Of a DNA stretch of 64,000 nucleotides, positions 25,441 to 33,588 are shown one piece after another (position 1 is the stretch's first letter; the number at the start of each line of letters is the position of its first letter). This stretch comes from Paenibacillus alba. Lineage in GTDB: Bacteria > Bacillota > Bacilli > Paenibacillales > NBRC-103111. A program made the translations under genes and the position numbers. Where the stretch lies: positions 62,001 through 126,000 of the forward strand of contig NZ_JABMKZ010000008.1 of the NCBI RefSeq assembly GCF_013204855.1, written 5' to 3'. The notes below the pieces were generated by a model. The model was given only the letters and a program-made list of their open reading frames with translations. It was not told where the DNA came from and made no database searches.

Positions 25441-26146
25441 AAGATAAGTTCACTCCTATCATTTTATTTTGCTAAATTGCCGACCTAACTCGTTCAAAAA
25501 ATAGATTTAATGTGCTAGAAGACAGTTCATGGCTACTATCGCGCTTTTTGCGTAGGTAGGGTTTGCGATGATGATGTCACCTCCTTTTGTTTAGAAGTAA
25601 TTAAAACCAGTTTCATAAATTCTCGTGATGGGGTTCTATTCCTATAGTTTGAAGGTACGCGCTCGCATGAATTTCATAGAAATAGATCTTGAAGGGGAAT
25701 GATATACAAAAAAAGTAAAAAATTACTTTTAAAGTATATATTCTTTTTGATGGAAACGTCAAGGGTGTAGATTTTTTGTGCGCTTGACAGCAAATCGTTC
25801 TTCTGATGATGCAAACTGTTGCTAAAGGAATAGATTTGAAGATCATCGTATGGTTTACCACAATAACATGTTAGGTTTGTTTACCTATATCCCCAAATCC
25901 ATGAACATTTTTGTCATGCGAGCAAGCAATACCCCAAAAATATCAATGAAAAGTGTAATCCCACTAGTGTAAGATAAAATAGAAATTAATACCAAATAAA
26001 GGATTTAAAGAGAAATGCGGAAATCCCCGAACCAAAATGTTTCATGATTTTTGTAGTCTGTTTCTAGTCGCCTGTTTATTTTCTTGCGGTCAATTTTCAA
26101 TTTTAAGTATTGAAATTTAGTATCAAGAAATTGGAGGAAGATGATT
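25441..26146. other. Gene-free AT-rich region between divergent genes
   Basis: About 700 bp without a convincing gene. It holds the lectin promoter and leader. The leader contains a strong AAAGGAGGTGA (minus strand, about 25574-25584) with no ATG, GTG or TTG at normal spacing. A minus-strand copy of one half-site, AAATCTATTCCTT (about 25824-25836), matches the activator element of the fucosidase locus but lacks the second half-site. TTTCAAT-N7-ATTGAAA (26095-26115) is a perfect inverted repeat just upstream of the glycosyltransferase ribosome site. Confidence 0.6.
25733..25762 (-). promoter_or_regulatory. Candidate promoter of the ricin-lectin gene
   Basis: On the minus strand TTGACG (25757-25762) and TATACT (25733-25738) are separated by 18 bp. 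Transcription would begin near 25727, leaving a leader of about 290 nt. Confidence 0.6.
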
Positions 26147-27301
26147 ATGAAGCATTCAATCGTTGTTCCGGTCAATCAGGATTTTAACATTCTGACTTTA
26201 TTCACAGAATCCCTTATGAAGAGCATTGGTCCTTCGTCCCAAATTATTTTCATCAACGACGGTTCCGGTCAAAAGGTTCAAGAACTGTTGGAGCGGCTTC
26301 AGCGGGAAGCGCCTGCTGAGGTGAAAATCGAAATTATTCGCCATGACTATCCAAGAGGATGTGCGGTTTCAATTAACGAAGCATTGTCCACCGTAGAAGG
26401 TGACTACATTCATTTGCTTGATTCCGATATTATTCTTAATCCGAGATGGCAAGAACAGATGGAGGCAACGCTTAACAGCAGTCCTACGATAGGGATGGCT
26501 GGCGGGGTGCTGCTCTACCCGCAGACGGGAGGCATCCAGCACTGTGGCATTACTTTTGCGGATACGATTGGACGGCATTTGTTTCTGAATGCGACGCTGG
26601 AAGATATTCCCCAGGAAATATTTAATGTGCAGATGGTTGTATTTGCGATGTTCGCGATGAAGCGAGAAGTGTTTGAGAAAGTCGGTTATCTAGACGAGAA
26701 ATTTTTCAACGGCTATGAAGATTTCGACTATCAGATGAGAGCGAAGGCGGCTGGTTATTCAACCGTTATTAATCCGGAGATTCGCGCTTATCACTGGGAA
26801 AGAAGCAGCGGCATTCATCGCAGCTTCAATCGGAAAAACAACTTGGCGAGGTTTTGGAAAAAGTGGGGAAATGATATATATAGCGACATTTGGGACTTTA
26901 CGTTTTCAAATTTGAAAAGTCGGCTTTCGTCCAACAATTTAAAACACGGATTGTCCTTTACTGGTATTGACTTGGCTGAGGTGCGCAGCGATGCGGAGAC
27001 GTTCTGGGATCAACTGCGAACATCAGGGTTAGTGTCATTGACGGATGTACACGATTACTCGAGCCGCTTTCAGTCCAATGGCTCGATCTGGCTCCCGCAA
27101 GTGCTCGGCAAGGAGCTGATTCATACTTCGTCAAGACTACTGTTTCTCGTTGACAATTTCACTCGGTTACTCGATAACCGGTATTGGATTGAGATTCGGC
27201 GCAATGCCTCGTCTGAGGATTTGATCGTTGATCTATATGGAAATGTCGTTATGATCAACCAAATCTATGAAAGCTGCTGGCCAGGAACGAAGGTTCGATA
27301 G
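26147..27301 (+). CDS. GT2-family glycosyltransferase
   Basis: A GT-A fold enzyme, starting HSIVVPVNQDF, with the DxD motif at D92-S93-D94 (LLDSDIILNP) and the acceptor-side element YEDFDYQMRAKAAGY. It would transfer a sugar from a nucleotide-sugar donor. There is no membrane segment, so it acts in the cytoplasm. The C-terminal 110 residues are unlike anything I recognise. I chose the ATG at 26147, 9 nt after GGAGG, over the one at 26141. First gene of a six-gene run extending to 32180. Confidence 0.85.
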   Translation: MKHSIVVPVNQDFNILTLFTESLMKSIGPSSQIIFINDGSGQKVQELLERLQREAPAEVKIEIIRHDYPRGCAVSINEALSTVEGDYIHLLDSDIILNPRWQEQMEATLNSSPTIGMAGGVLLYPQTGGIQHCGITFADTIGRHLFLNATLEDIPQEIFNVQMVVFAMFAMKREVFEKVGYLDEKFFNGYEDFDYQMRAKAAGYSTVINPEIRAYHWERSSGIHRSFNRKNNLARFWKKWGNDIYSDIWDFTFSNLKSRLSSNNLKHGLSFTGIDLAEVRSDAETFWDQLRTSGLVSLTDVHDYSSRFQSNGSIWLPQVLGKELIHTSSRLLFLVDNFTRLLDNRYWIEIRRNASSEDLIVDLYGNVVMINQIYESCWPGTKVR

Positions 27302-27317
27302 TCAGGGGGGTGTAAGG

Positions 27318-28577
27318 ATGAAAGAGACCATAGAGCAAATGAATTTTACTAGGAGCTTGGAGTGGCTGGAGCAAGCTTCTGTAATTATTCCCGGCGGCTG
27401 CAGCACGCTTGCCAAGAGTCCTGATCGGTTGTTTCCAGGTTATACGGCATTATGCTGCGCGGAAGCACAGGGTTCGCAATTTACGGATTTGGATGGACAT
27501 GTGTGGCTAGATTGCGAAATGGCCATGGGGACAGTGCCCTGGGGGCATGCCCGAACAGAAGTGAATGACGCCATAATTAGGCAGCTGGCCAAAGGAACGA
27601 GCTTCTCGACTGCTTCAGACTTGGAGCTGGAAGCGGCTAAGTTGCTATTGAAGCGATTTGGAGGACGCTACAAGTCATTGAAGTTTGCGAAGGGCGGAGC
27701 AGATGTCGTTAGTGCCGCAGTACGTGCAGCCAGAGCCTATAGCGGCAAGTCGAAGGTTATTGCAACGGCTTATCATGGTTGGCATGATTGGTCCTCTTAT
27801 GGGTATTACGGTCAAGAGGCCGCAGCTCTGGGAATACCTTCTAATATCCGTGACACGACAAGCTGGGTGAATAGCGGCGCAAATGCCATTATGGATTTGT
27901 TGGCCTCGGAAGCGGGCGATATGGCCTGTATCGTGTTATGTCCGAATGAGTGGGAGAAGGAAGAACTGAGAAAGGTTGTAACGGACTGCAACCATCGGAA
28001 GGTAACTGTCATTTTTGATGAAGTCACTTCAGGCATAAGAATGGGCAAGCAGGCAACGGCAGGTGAATTCGATATTTGGCCTGACATACTTTGCCTGTCC
28101 AAAGGAATGGCGAACGGACTGCCTTTGGCTGTCATTATGGGCGGCGATCCGTGGATGTCCTTGCTTGCAGACATCAAGTTCAGTTCTGCCCATGCCAGTG
28201 AAACGATTGCCTTCGCGGCACTTATTGCCTGCGAGAGATTGATGGAGCAGGCGCCGGTCTGGCCGAGCTGGCGAGACCATACCTCTTCCATGATGAAGCA
28301 GTTGAAAGAACTCATGGGGTCGCTCGAACTGCATGATCTCGAGCTGCAAGGGACATACGCAAGTTTTTGTATACGTCAGCCAAGCAATTCTCATTTTTAT
28401 CTTGATCCGTTTCGTGAGTTTTTGGTCAAACATCTGGCGGCAGATGGGATTTTTAGCAAAGGTTATTTCGTATTCTCCGATTCCCATACGAAGGATGATC
28501 TTGATTTTGTCCAGAAGTCGATTGAGTCAGCATTGCGATTATGGAGCGAGGCTAATGAGTTTCTTGTGAATGATTAA
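27318..28577 (+). CDS. Class III PLP aminotransferase (glutamate-1-semialdehyde aminomutase-like)
   Basis: It shows the class III fold signatures: IPGGCSTLAKSP at the front, an aspartate for the PLP ring nitrogen in VIFDEVTSGIRMG, and the Schiff-base lysine K262 in LSKGMANG. It resembles GSA aminomutases but lacks heme-pathway neighbours. Homologues in antibiotic and polysaccharide clusters aminate keto or aldehyde sugars, which fits the glycosyltransferase upstream and dehydrogenase downstream. I placed the start at the ATG after a G-rich site; an upstream in-frame extension would overlap the previous gene. Confidence 0.85.
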   Translation: MKETIEQMNFTRSLEWLEQASVIIPGGCSTLAKSPDRLFPGYTALCCAEAQGSQFTDLDGHVWLDCEMAMGTVPWGHARTEVNDAIIRQLAKGTSFSTASDLELEAAKLLLKRFGGRYKSLKFAKGGADVVSAAVRAARAYSGKSKVIATAYHGWHDWSSYGYYGQEAAALGIPSNIRDTTSWVNSGANAIMDLLASEAGDMACIVLCPNEWEKEELRKVVTDCNHRKVTVIFDEVTSGIRMGKQATAGEFDIWPDILCLSKGMANGLPLAVIMGGDPWMSLLADIKFSSAHASETIAFAALIACERLMEQAPVWPSWRDHTSSMMKQLKELMGSLELHDLELQGTYASFCIRQPSNSHFYLDPFREFLVKHLAADGIFSKGYFVFSDSHTKDDLDFVQKSIESALRLWSEANEFLVND

Positions 28578-28591
28578 AGGAGGAATGGATG

Positions 28592-29623
28592 ATGAAGGCA
28601 CTCGTATATACAGCTCCCAAAACTGTAGAGCTGATGGAGATGGATCAGCCGGAAATTCAATCAGCGACACAGGTGAAAGTGAAGATATATGGATCAGGCA
28701 TTTGCGGTACGGACTTAAACGTAATTAAAGGGAAAATATTTGCCAATGCAGGAACGGTTATCGGACATGAAGGGGTGGGCACGGTGGTTGAGGTAGGCGA
28801 GCGGGTCAGGAGCGTTCGCGTAGGCGACCGCGTTATTGTTGATCCGACACAGGCTTGCGGCGTGTGCCACTTTTGCCGAATGAGTCAATTTTGCTACTGT
28901 GAGAATTTTGAAGAGCATCAGGTCGGAATGACGATTCATGGCACTTTTGCCGAATATTACGTCGGAGAAGAGAAGTATATGTACAAAATACCGGATACGA
29001 TGAGCTGGGAAACGGCTATGCTGATCGAACCGCTCGGTTGTGTGCTGAATACGTTTCTTAAAGCAAATATTAAGCCTAGTGATGCGGTGCTAGTTCTAGG
29101 CTCCGGAGCAATCGGATCCTTGTGCCAACTTGTCAGTAAGCGTCTAGGCCGTTTGACGGTCGGGACTGAGCCGGACGATTACCGTCGCAGCTTTGCAAGC
29201 AAGATAGCCGACCATGTGTTCCATCCTGCGGAGATGTCGGTTGACTCGGTCTTGGCAGTGAACAATCACCGCAAGTTTGATATCGTCGTTGATGCGGTAG
29301 GCAATCAATTGCATATGGCGCTTGAATACATCGGTAAAGGCGGACGGATTATCCCAATGGGCTACAACGAGCAATATGAGGTCTCCATTCGCCCAACAGA
29401 TTTCATTAACAACGGGGTGAACATCATCGGCCAGGTTGCCGTTCATCAAATCGTAGGCATGGCACTCCAATTCGCCCAAAGCATGCCTGAGCTTGAGCGG
29501 ATGATCACGTCCAGAGTGGCGTTGGAGCACTATGAACAGGCATTCAACGAAACGATGGGTTACCACATGCGTACAGGCGAACCACGTCCCATGAGCTCTG
29601 TTAAAACCATTTTAGTATGTTAG
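28592..29623 (+). CDS. Zinc-dependent medium-chain alcohol/polyol dehydrogenase
   Basis: A GroES-like N-terminal domain with catalytic-zinc residues (SGICGTDLN, GHEGVG) and a structural-zinc loop with four cysteines (CGVCHFCRMSQFCYC) is followed by a Rossmann domain (VLVLGSGAIGSLCQL). Family members oxidise sugar alcohols and cyclitols, or reduce the corresponding ketones. In this run it could produce the keto sugar aminated by the neighbouring transaminase. The second of two adjacent ATGs (28592) is 8 nt from GGAGG. Confidence 0.88.
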   Translation: MKALVYTAPKTVELMEMDQPEIQSATQVKVKIYGSGICGTDLNVIKGKIFANAGTVIGHEGVGTVVEVGERVRSVRVGDRVIVDPTQACGVCHFCRMSQFCYCENFEEHQVGMTIHGTFAEYYVGEEKYMYKIPDTMSWETAMLIEPLGCVLNTFLKANIKPSDAVLVLGSGAIGSLCQLVSKRLGRLTVGTEPDDYRRSFASKIADHVFHPAEMSVDSVLAVNNHRKFDIVVDAVGNQLHMALEYIGKGGRIIPMGYNEQYEVSIRPTDFINNGVNIIGQVAVHQIVGMALQFAQSMPELERMITSRVALEHYEQAFNETMGYHMRTGEPRPMSSVKTILVC

Positions 29624-29632
29624 GGTGAATGT

Positions 29633-30883
29633 ATGAACTTTGCAAAGTTTCGGCAGCTGCCCGACAACCCTCGGTATTCCATCTGGCTGGAGCCGTTGTG
29701 GGCGATTCCTGGCACGATTGTTTTATTTTATGCCCCCTTGTATATGAAGGGGGCAGGCTTGAGCGACATTCAGATCGGTATCCTCAACTCGGTTAATTTG
29801 TACTTCTCCTTCATGTTTCAGATGTTTGCGGGAGCTGTTACGAATAAATGGGGCAGAAAACGAACAACACTTCTGTTCGACCTCATCTCTTGGAGTATCC
29901 CGATGTTTATTTGGGCATTTTCAAACAATTTTTGGCTGTTTCTCATTGCCTACTTATTGAACGCGAGTTCCAAAATCGTCACCGTTGCGTTCAACTTGCT
30001 GATCATAGAGGATGTAGATGAGAAGCAGCGATCTCTTGTATTTGCCATTATGAATATGATTATTATTTCAGCTGGCGTGCTGGCCCCTCTTGCAGGAGGG
30101 GTTATTCACAAATATGGGATTATGCCGACGATAAGCGTCGTTTATTTCATCGGCGGCATCAGTATGACCGTGCTGTTTGTCGTACGGAATTACTTGACCA
30201 AAGAGACTGAGGCAGGGAAAGTGATGATTCAGACGCATAGCGATACCCATATTGTTCGTGGAGTTATGCAAAGTTTTCGTTTATTTGGCCAATCGCTGCG
30301 CAATCGTCAGATGCTGCCGATTATATTAATAACGGTTATTTCCAATATCATCCTGCAGCTGAACTTTTTTCAGGTTATTTATTTGAAAGAGCAGCTTGGC
30401 TTTGGTGACAGGATGATCTCGTGGATTCCTTTCATTACGGCTGTAACGACAATACTCGTGTACAGTGCAGTCATGCCTCGATTGAAAGAACGAAATGAAG
30501 CGTCGTATGTGAAACTCTCGTTAGCTGTATGTGCGGTAGGGTCGTTGTTGTTTTTATTTATTCCTGTAGGCAGCGTACTCATGCTCATTATCGTCACAAC
30601 CGTTCTTGCGGCAGGAACTTTTTTGCTCTTAACTTTCAGGGATTCCCTTCTCATGAACAAGCTTGGGCATTATGACAAAGCGGATTTATATTCATCCATC
30701 CAAGTCGTCATGTCGATTGTAGCGATTCCTTGGGGGTATATTTCCGGGCTCGTTTATAACTTTAAGCCTTCCTTGCTGTTCATTATCATATTTATCAGCT
30801 ATGCTAGCTTACTTCTATTGGCTTACCCCATTGGCAAAGTGACCGGCAAGCGTGTAGAACAATCAGTAACGATGGGAGAATAA
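29633..30883 (+). CDS. MFS transporter
   Basis: About 12 predicted TM segments in 416 residues. It has a typical MFS A-like loop (GAVTNKWGRKRTTLLFD) after TM2. The direction is not visible. Its place in the middle of a possible biosynthetic run favours export, but sugar uptake is equally possible. It begins 9 bp after the dehydrogenase and is followed 2 bp later by the next gene, so the set is certainly co-transcribed. Confidence 0.88.
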   Translation: MNFAKFRQLPDNPRYSIWLEPLWAIPGTIVLFYAPLYMKGAGLSDIQIGILNSVNLYFSFMFQMFAGAVTNKWGRKRTTLLFDLISWSIPMFIWAFSNNFWLFLIAYLLNASSKIVTVAFNLLIIEDVDEKQRSLVFAIMNMIIISAGVLAPLAGGVIHKYGIMPTISVVYFIGGISMTVLFVVRNYLTKETEAGKVMIQTHSDTHIVRGVMQSFRLFGQSLRNRQMLPIILITVISNIILQLNFFQVIYLKEQLGFGDRMISWIPFITAVTTILVYSAVMPRLKERNEASYVKLSLAVCAVGSLLFLFIPVGSVLMLIIVTTVLAAGTFLLLTFRDSLLMNKLGHYDKADLYSSIQVVMSIVAIPWGYISGLVYNFKPSLLFIIIFISYASLLLLAYPIGKVTGKRVEQSVTMGE

Positions 30884-30885
30884 CG

Positions 30886-31482
30886 ATGATTTCAAATTTA
30901 TTTGCAGAAGAAACAAGAAAGAAACTTGAATGGCTCAATACGCCAGAGCAATATAAGTTTACAGAGGATGGCAGACTGACTGTTGAAGCTCCGTCCAAAT
31001 CTGATTTTTTTCAAGATCCGGCAGGTAGGCACTTTGCCGATTCTGCGCCGTTCTTGTATTGGCCTGCTGGAGATTCTTTTGAAATGACGACAAGGCTTCG
31101 TGTTGATATGCGGCATATCTATGATTCCGGTTGTTTAATGGTTATGCTGAACGAACGAAACTGGGCCAAGTTGTGCTTTGAATTCAATGGTCAACATGCG
31201 ATCATCGTGTCTGTCGTTACGAAGGATGGCGTATCCGATGATTGCAATTCGGAGCGTGTAGTGGTGGAGAATCCTTACTTGCGCATTATTAAACAAAACG
31301 AATGTGTTGCTTTCTCGTATTCGCCAGATGGCGCCAATTGGACGCTCATTCGATACTTTGGCATGCAGAACTCCGAGGAATGCCTGGCGGGAGTAGTGGC
31401 GCAATCCCCGCAAGGCGCAGGCTGCTCGGTGGAATTCGAATATTTGGCATTTAAGGAAGCGCATAACGAGAGCCGATTTTAA
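30886..31482 (+). CDS. DUF1349 (concanavalin-like) protein
   Basis: A small cytoplasmic beta-sandwich protein of the DUF1349 family, related to yeast YFL-type 'regulation of enolase' proteins. Typical elements are DSGCLMVMLNERNWAKLCFEF and YSPDGANWTLIRYFGM. The family has a lectin-like fold and unknown function. There is no signal peptide. A DUF1349-like module also occurs inside the giant secreted protein at 57568. It starts 2 bp after the MFS gene. Confidence 0.85.
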   Translation: MISNLFAEETRKKLEWLNTPEQYKFTEDGRLTVEAPSKSDFFQDPAGRHFADSAPFLYWPAGDSFEMTTRLRVDMRHIYDSGCLMVMLNERNWAKLCFEFNGQHAIIVSVVTKDGVSDDCNSERVVVENPYLRIIKQNECVAFSYSPDGANWTLIRYFGMQNSEECLAGVVAQSPQGAGCSVEFEYLAFKEAHNESRF

Positions 31483-31508
31483 GCTCTGCCTGAACGGGGG
31501 GATATGAA

Positions 31509-32180
31509 ATGTTGAAAGCCGCTATTTTTGATTTTGATGGCTTGCTGCTAGATACAGAAACGCCGTGGTATCACGTCTTCAAAGAGGTGTATGTCTTGTG
31601 TGGCTTGGACTTGCCAATGGAGCTATGGGCGCGCCATGTCGGCTCTTCCTTAGATGCCTTTAATCCCTACGAATATTTGAAAGAGCATGTAGATGAGCCG
31701 ATTGACCTTGTACAGATACAGTCTCATTTGGAAATGAGATATGAGCAGCGTATGGAAAATGCCCAGTTGAGACCAGGGGTATTGAAGCTTCTATATAAGG
31801 CGCGTGAGGTCGGTATGAAAATAGCCGTTGCATCAAGCTCGACTCATGACTGGGTGAGCGGTTATTTAAAATCGTTTGGGTTGATGTCGCTCTTCGACGA
31901 GGTAGTTACATCGGACGACGTGAAGAGAGTGAAGCCGGATCCCGAGTTGTACAAACTGGCGATGCACAAATTAGGGGTCAGCTCATTTGAAACGATTGCT
32001 TTTGAAGATTCCCCGAATGGCTTGAAGGCTGCCAATGCGGCAGGTATCCGATGCATTATCGTACCCAATGAGGTCACCAAAGAATTGGAATTCCCGCCTT
32101 ATGAGAGACGGTTGAATTCCCTTCTGGAATTTGACCTCGATCAGTTCTTGTTCGAAAGCGGGCTGTCTGATCCGGCTTAA
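31509..32180 (+). CDS. HAD-family sugar phosphatase / beta-phosphoglucomutase-like
   Basis: The nucleophile motif DFDGLLLDTE, the SSST motif II and the acidic motif FEDSPNGLKAANAAGIRC are all present, with an alpha-helical cap inserted after motif I. Such proteins dephosphorylate sugar phosphates or act as phosphoglucomutases. As the last gene of the run it may remove phosphate from a pathway intermediate. GGGGGG lies upstream of the ATG. Confidence 0.88.
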   Translation: MLKAAIFDFDGLLLDTETPWYHVFKEVYVLCGLDLPMELWARHVGSSLDAFNPYEYLKEHVDEPIDLVQIQSHLEMRYEQRMENAQLRPGVLKLLYKAREVGMKIAVASSSTHDWVSGYLKSFGLMSLFDEVVTSDDVKRVKPDPELYKLAMHKLGVSSFETIAFEDSPNGLKAANAAGIRCIIVPNEVTKELEFPPYERRLNSLLEFDLDQFLFESGLSDPA

Positions 32181-32187
32181 ACACATT

Positions 32188-32206
32188 TCTCCGACGTTGT
32201 CGGAGA
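32188..32206 (+). other. Hairpin directly after the six-gene run
   Basis: TCTCCGAC-GTT-GTCGGAGA is a perfect 8-bp stem 7 bp after the stop codon. It lacks a T run, so it may stabilise the transcript end rather than terminate. Confidence 0.5.
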
Positions 32207-32360
32207 TTGCTGGTATTGCGGTTATAAATGCGATTACAGCCGATCTCAAGCTGGTTAACCCGGGTAGGGGACGCCTTCAAATTTGTAAAGCGATTTTAGC
32301 GTCTCTACAGGAGGCTGTCCCCAAAGTTTCAATCTTGAAGCAGCCTTCCCCTATTCTGCA

Positions 32361-32550
32361 AATAAGAGTCTTTAGGAGCTCCTGATTGCGCGGAAAGTGG
32401 TGGTTTTCCATGAATAGAAGTCTTTTGCAACTCTTATCACCGGTAAAACACGCAAAACTCCTCTCACACGAAGCAATAAGAGCCTTTGGGAGCTCCTATT
32501 TGTGCAAAAAATGGCAGTTTTCCACGAATAGAAGTCCTTGGAGACTCTTA
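32361..32550. repeat. Imperfect tandem repeats, intergenic
   Basis: Four related elements of about 23 bp begin at 32361, 32413, 32475 and 32527, of the type AATA(AG/GA)AGTCTTT...CTCnT. They form two copies of a unit repeated at 114 bp. Each unit starts AATAAGAG and ends CTCTTAT, so it is also an inverted repeat. No coding potential. The rest of 32207-32616 shows nothing recognisable. Confidence 0.65.
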
Positions 32551-32616
32551 TTAGGAGGAAAATCAGTCACAATCCCAAGATGTGAAAACAGAACAAGTTG
32601 AACGTTAAGTTGTAAG

Positions 32617-32665
32617 CAAAAAAGATCGCCAACCACCTATATCAGGAGGGATGGTGATCTTTTTG
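32617..32665. terminator. Intrinsic terminator between convergent genes
   Basis: A run of A plus GATCGCCAACC pairs with GGATGGTGATC plus a T run; it can act in both directions. Its left 24 bp are identical to those of the terminator at 48717. Confidence 0.75.
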
Positions 32666-32670
32666 ATGCC

Positions 32671-33570
32671 TTAGCTTCCAAAGTAAGCATTTTGATAAAC
32701 GTAGGGACTTGATGGTTCCTTTTGCGTATCTATCGTTTTGGCTACGATTGTTAATACGTCTTTACCGTCAATATTGCGTTTTTCGATGGTGCCCAGAGCG
32801 ACAGCGTACATATCGTTTTTCCATTGTTCGGGGCTATCGGTCTCTACCAGAATAGCAAGCGGCACAGAGTCTGCGACACAGCAGCGCATCGAGAATCTGC
32901 CCAAAGCGAATTGGTTTTTGTTCATGGTGTCGAGGCGGTAAACATAACCTGCAATTTGCACCTTTTTGCCGATAAATTGATCCTGATACAAGTCCATGGA
33001 TGTCAGTGATTCAATGTAAAAATCGTCGTTAATTAGAATGAGGGGCTGGTTGATCATTCCCGCAGCCTGCTTGGCATAGGGTTTGGTGTATGCATTGAAT
33101 GGAAAGGCCTGTCCAGCTGCCAGTTGTAACGCATCATTCGGAGCTTGGTTCTGAATGGCATCGACGTTATTAACGAGAATGCTCGAAGGAGTCAAATTCA
33201 GCCCTTTTTTAGCGGCCATTTGACTTCCCAGCACTGCATTGGGAAATGAAAACGCAAGCACAAGCGGAACGATCAAGGCCATATACATCATTATAATGCC
33301 TGGTTTCCAGTGATGGTGGCTGTGTGATGAGCAAGTACAAGCGAATGCCGCCGCTTTCTTTTTGGACGAGACATCACGTACCGCCAAATAAAGCTGATGC
33401 ATAGCCAGCACGTACATGCCGACGGCAAGGCTTTTCACCCAGAGATTCATACTCGGTGCCACATAATAAATCAGTGCATCCGACCGGCTAATCTGGACAA
33501 TAAAAATAACGAATGCAATTAAGACGGCAGCTCGAATCGTGCGATGCGCAAACACGGACCAAATATGCAT
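32671..33570 (-). CDS. YcgQ/TIGR03943 family membrane protein
   Basis: Four predicted TM segments in the first half are followed by an extracytoplasmic domain with MRCCVADSVPLAILVE. Between TM2 and TM3 is a metal-ligand-rich loop, ACTCSSHSHHHW. The family always accompanies YcgR-type permeases and is thought to assist metal handling or a related redox task; its function is unproven. It starts 18 bp after the permease gene, so they are co-transcribed. Confidence 0.85.
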   Translation of the reverse strand: MHIWSVFAHRTIRAAVLIAFVIFIVQISRSDALIYYVAPSMNLWVKSLAVGMYVLAMHQLYLAVRDVSSKKKAAAFACTCSSHSHHHWKPGIIMMYMALIVPLVLAFSFPNAVLGSQMAAKKGLNLTPSSILVNNVDAIQNQAPNDALQLAAGQAFPFNAYTKPYAKQAAGMINQPLILINDDFYIESLTSMDLYQDQFIGKKVQIAGYVYRLDTMNKNQFALGRFSMRCCVADSVPLAILVETDSPEQWKNDMYAVALGTIEKRNIDGKDVLTIVAKTIDTQKEPSSPYVYQNAYFGS

Positions 33571-33588
33571 AATTCCCTTGCCTCCATT

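Noticed and set aside
25720..25836. Full fifth copy of the fucosidase-locus activator element
   Set aside because: Only one half-site matches; the partner repeat at 22 bp and the -10 at fixed distance are missing.
32305..32330. AGGCTGTCCCCAAAG resembling an insertion-sequence end
   Set aside because: No partner end, no target duplication and no transposase fragment nearby.
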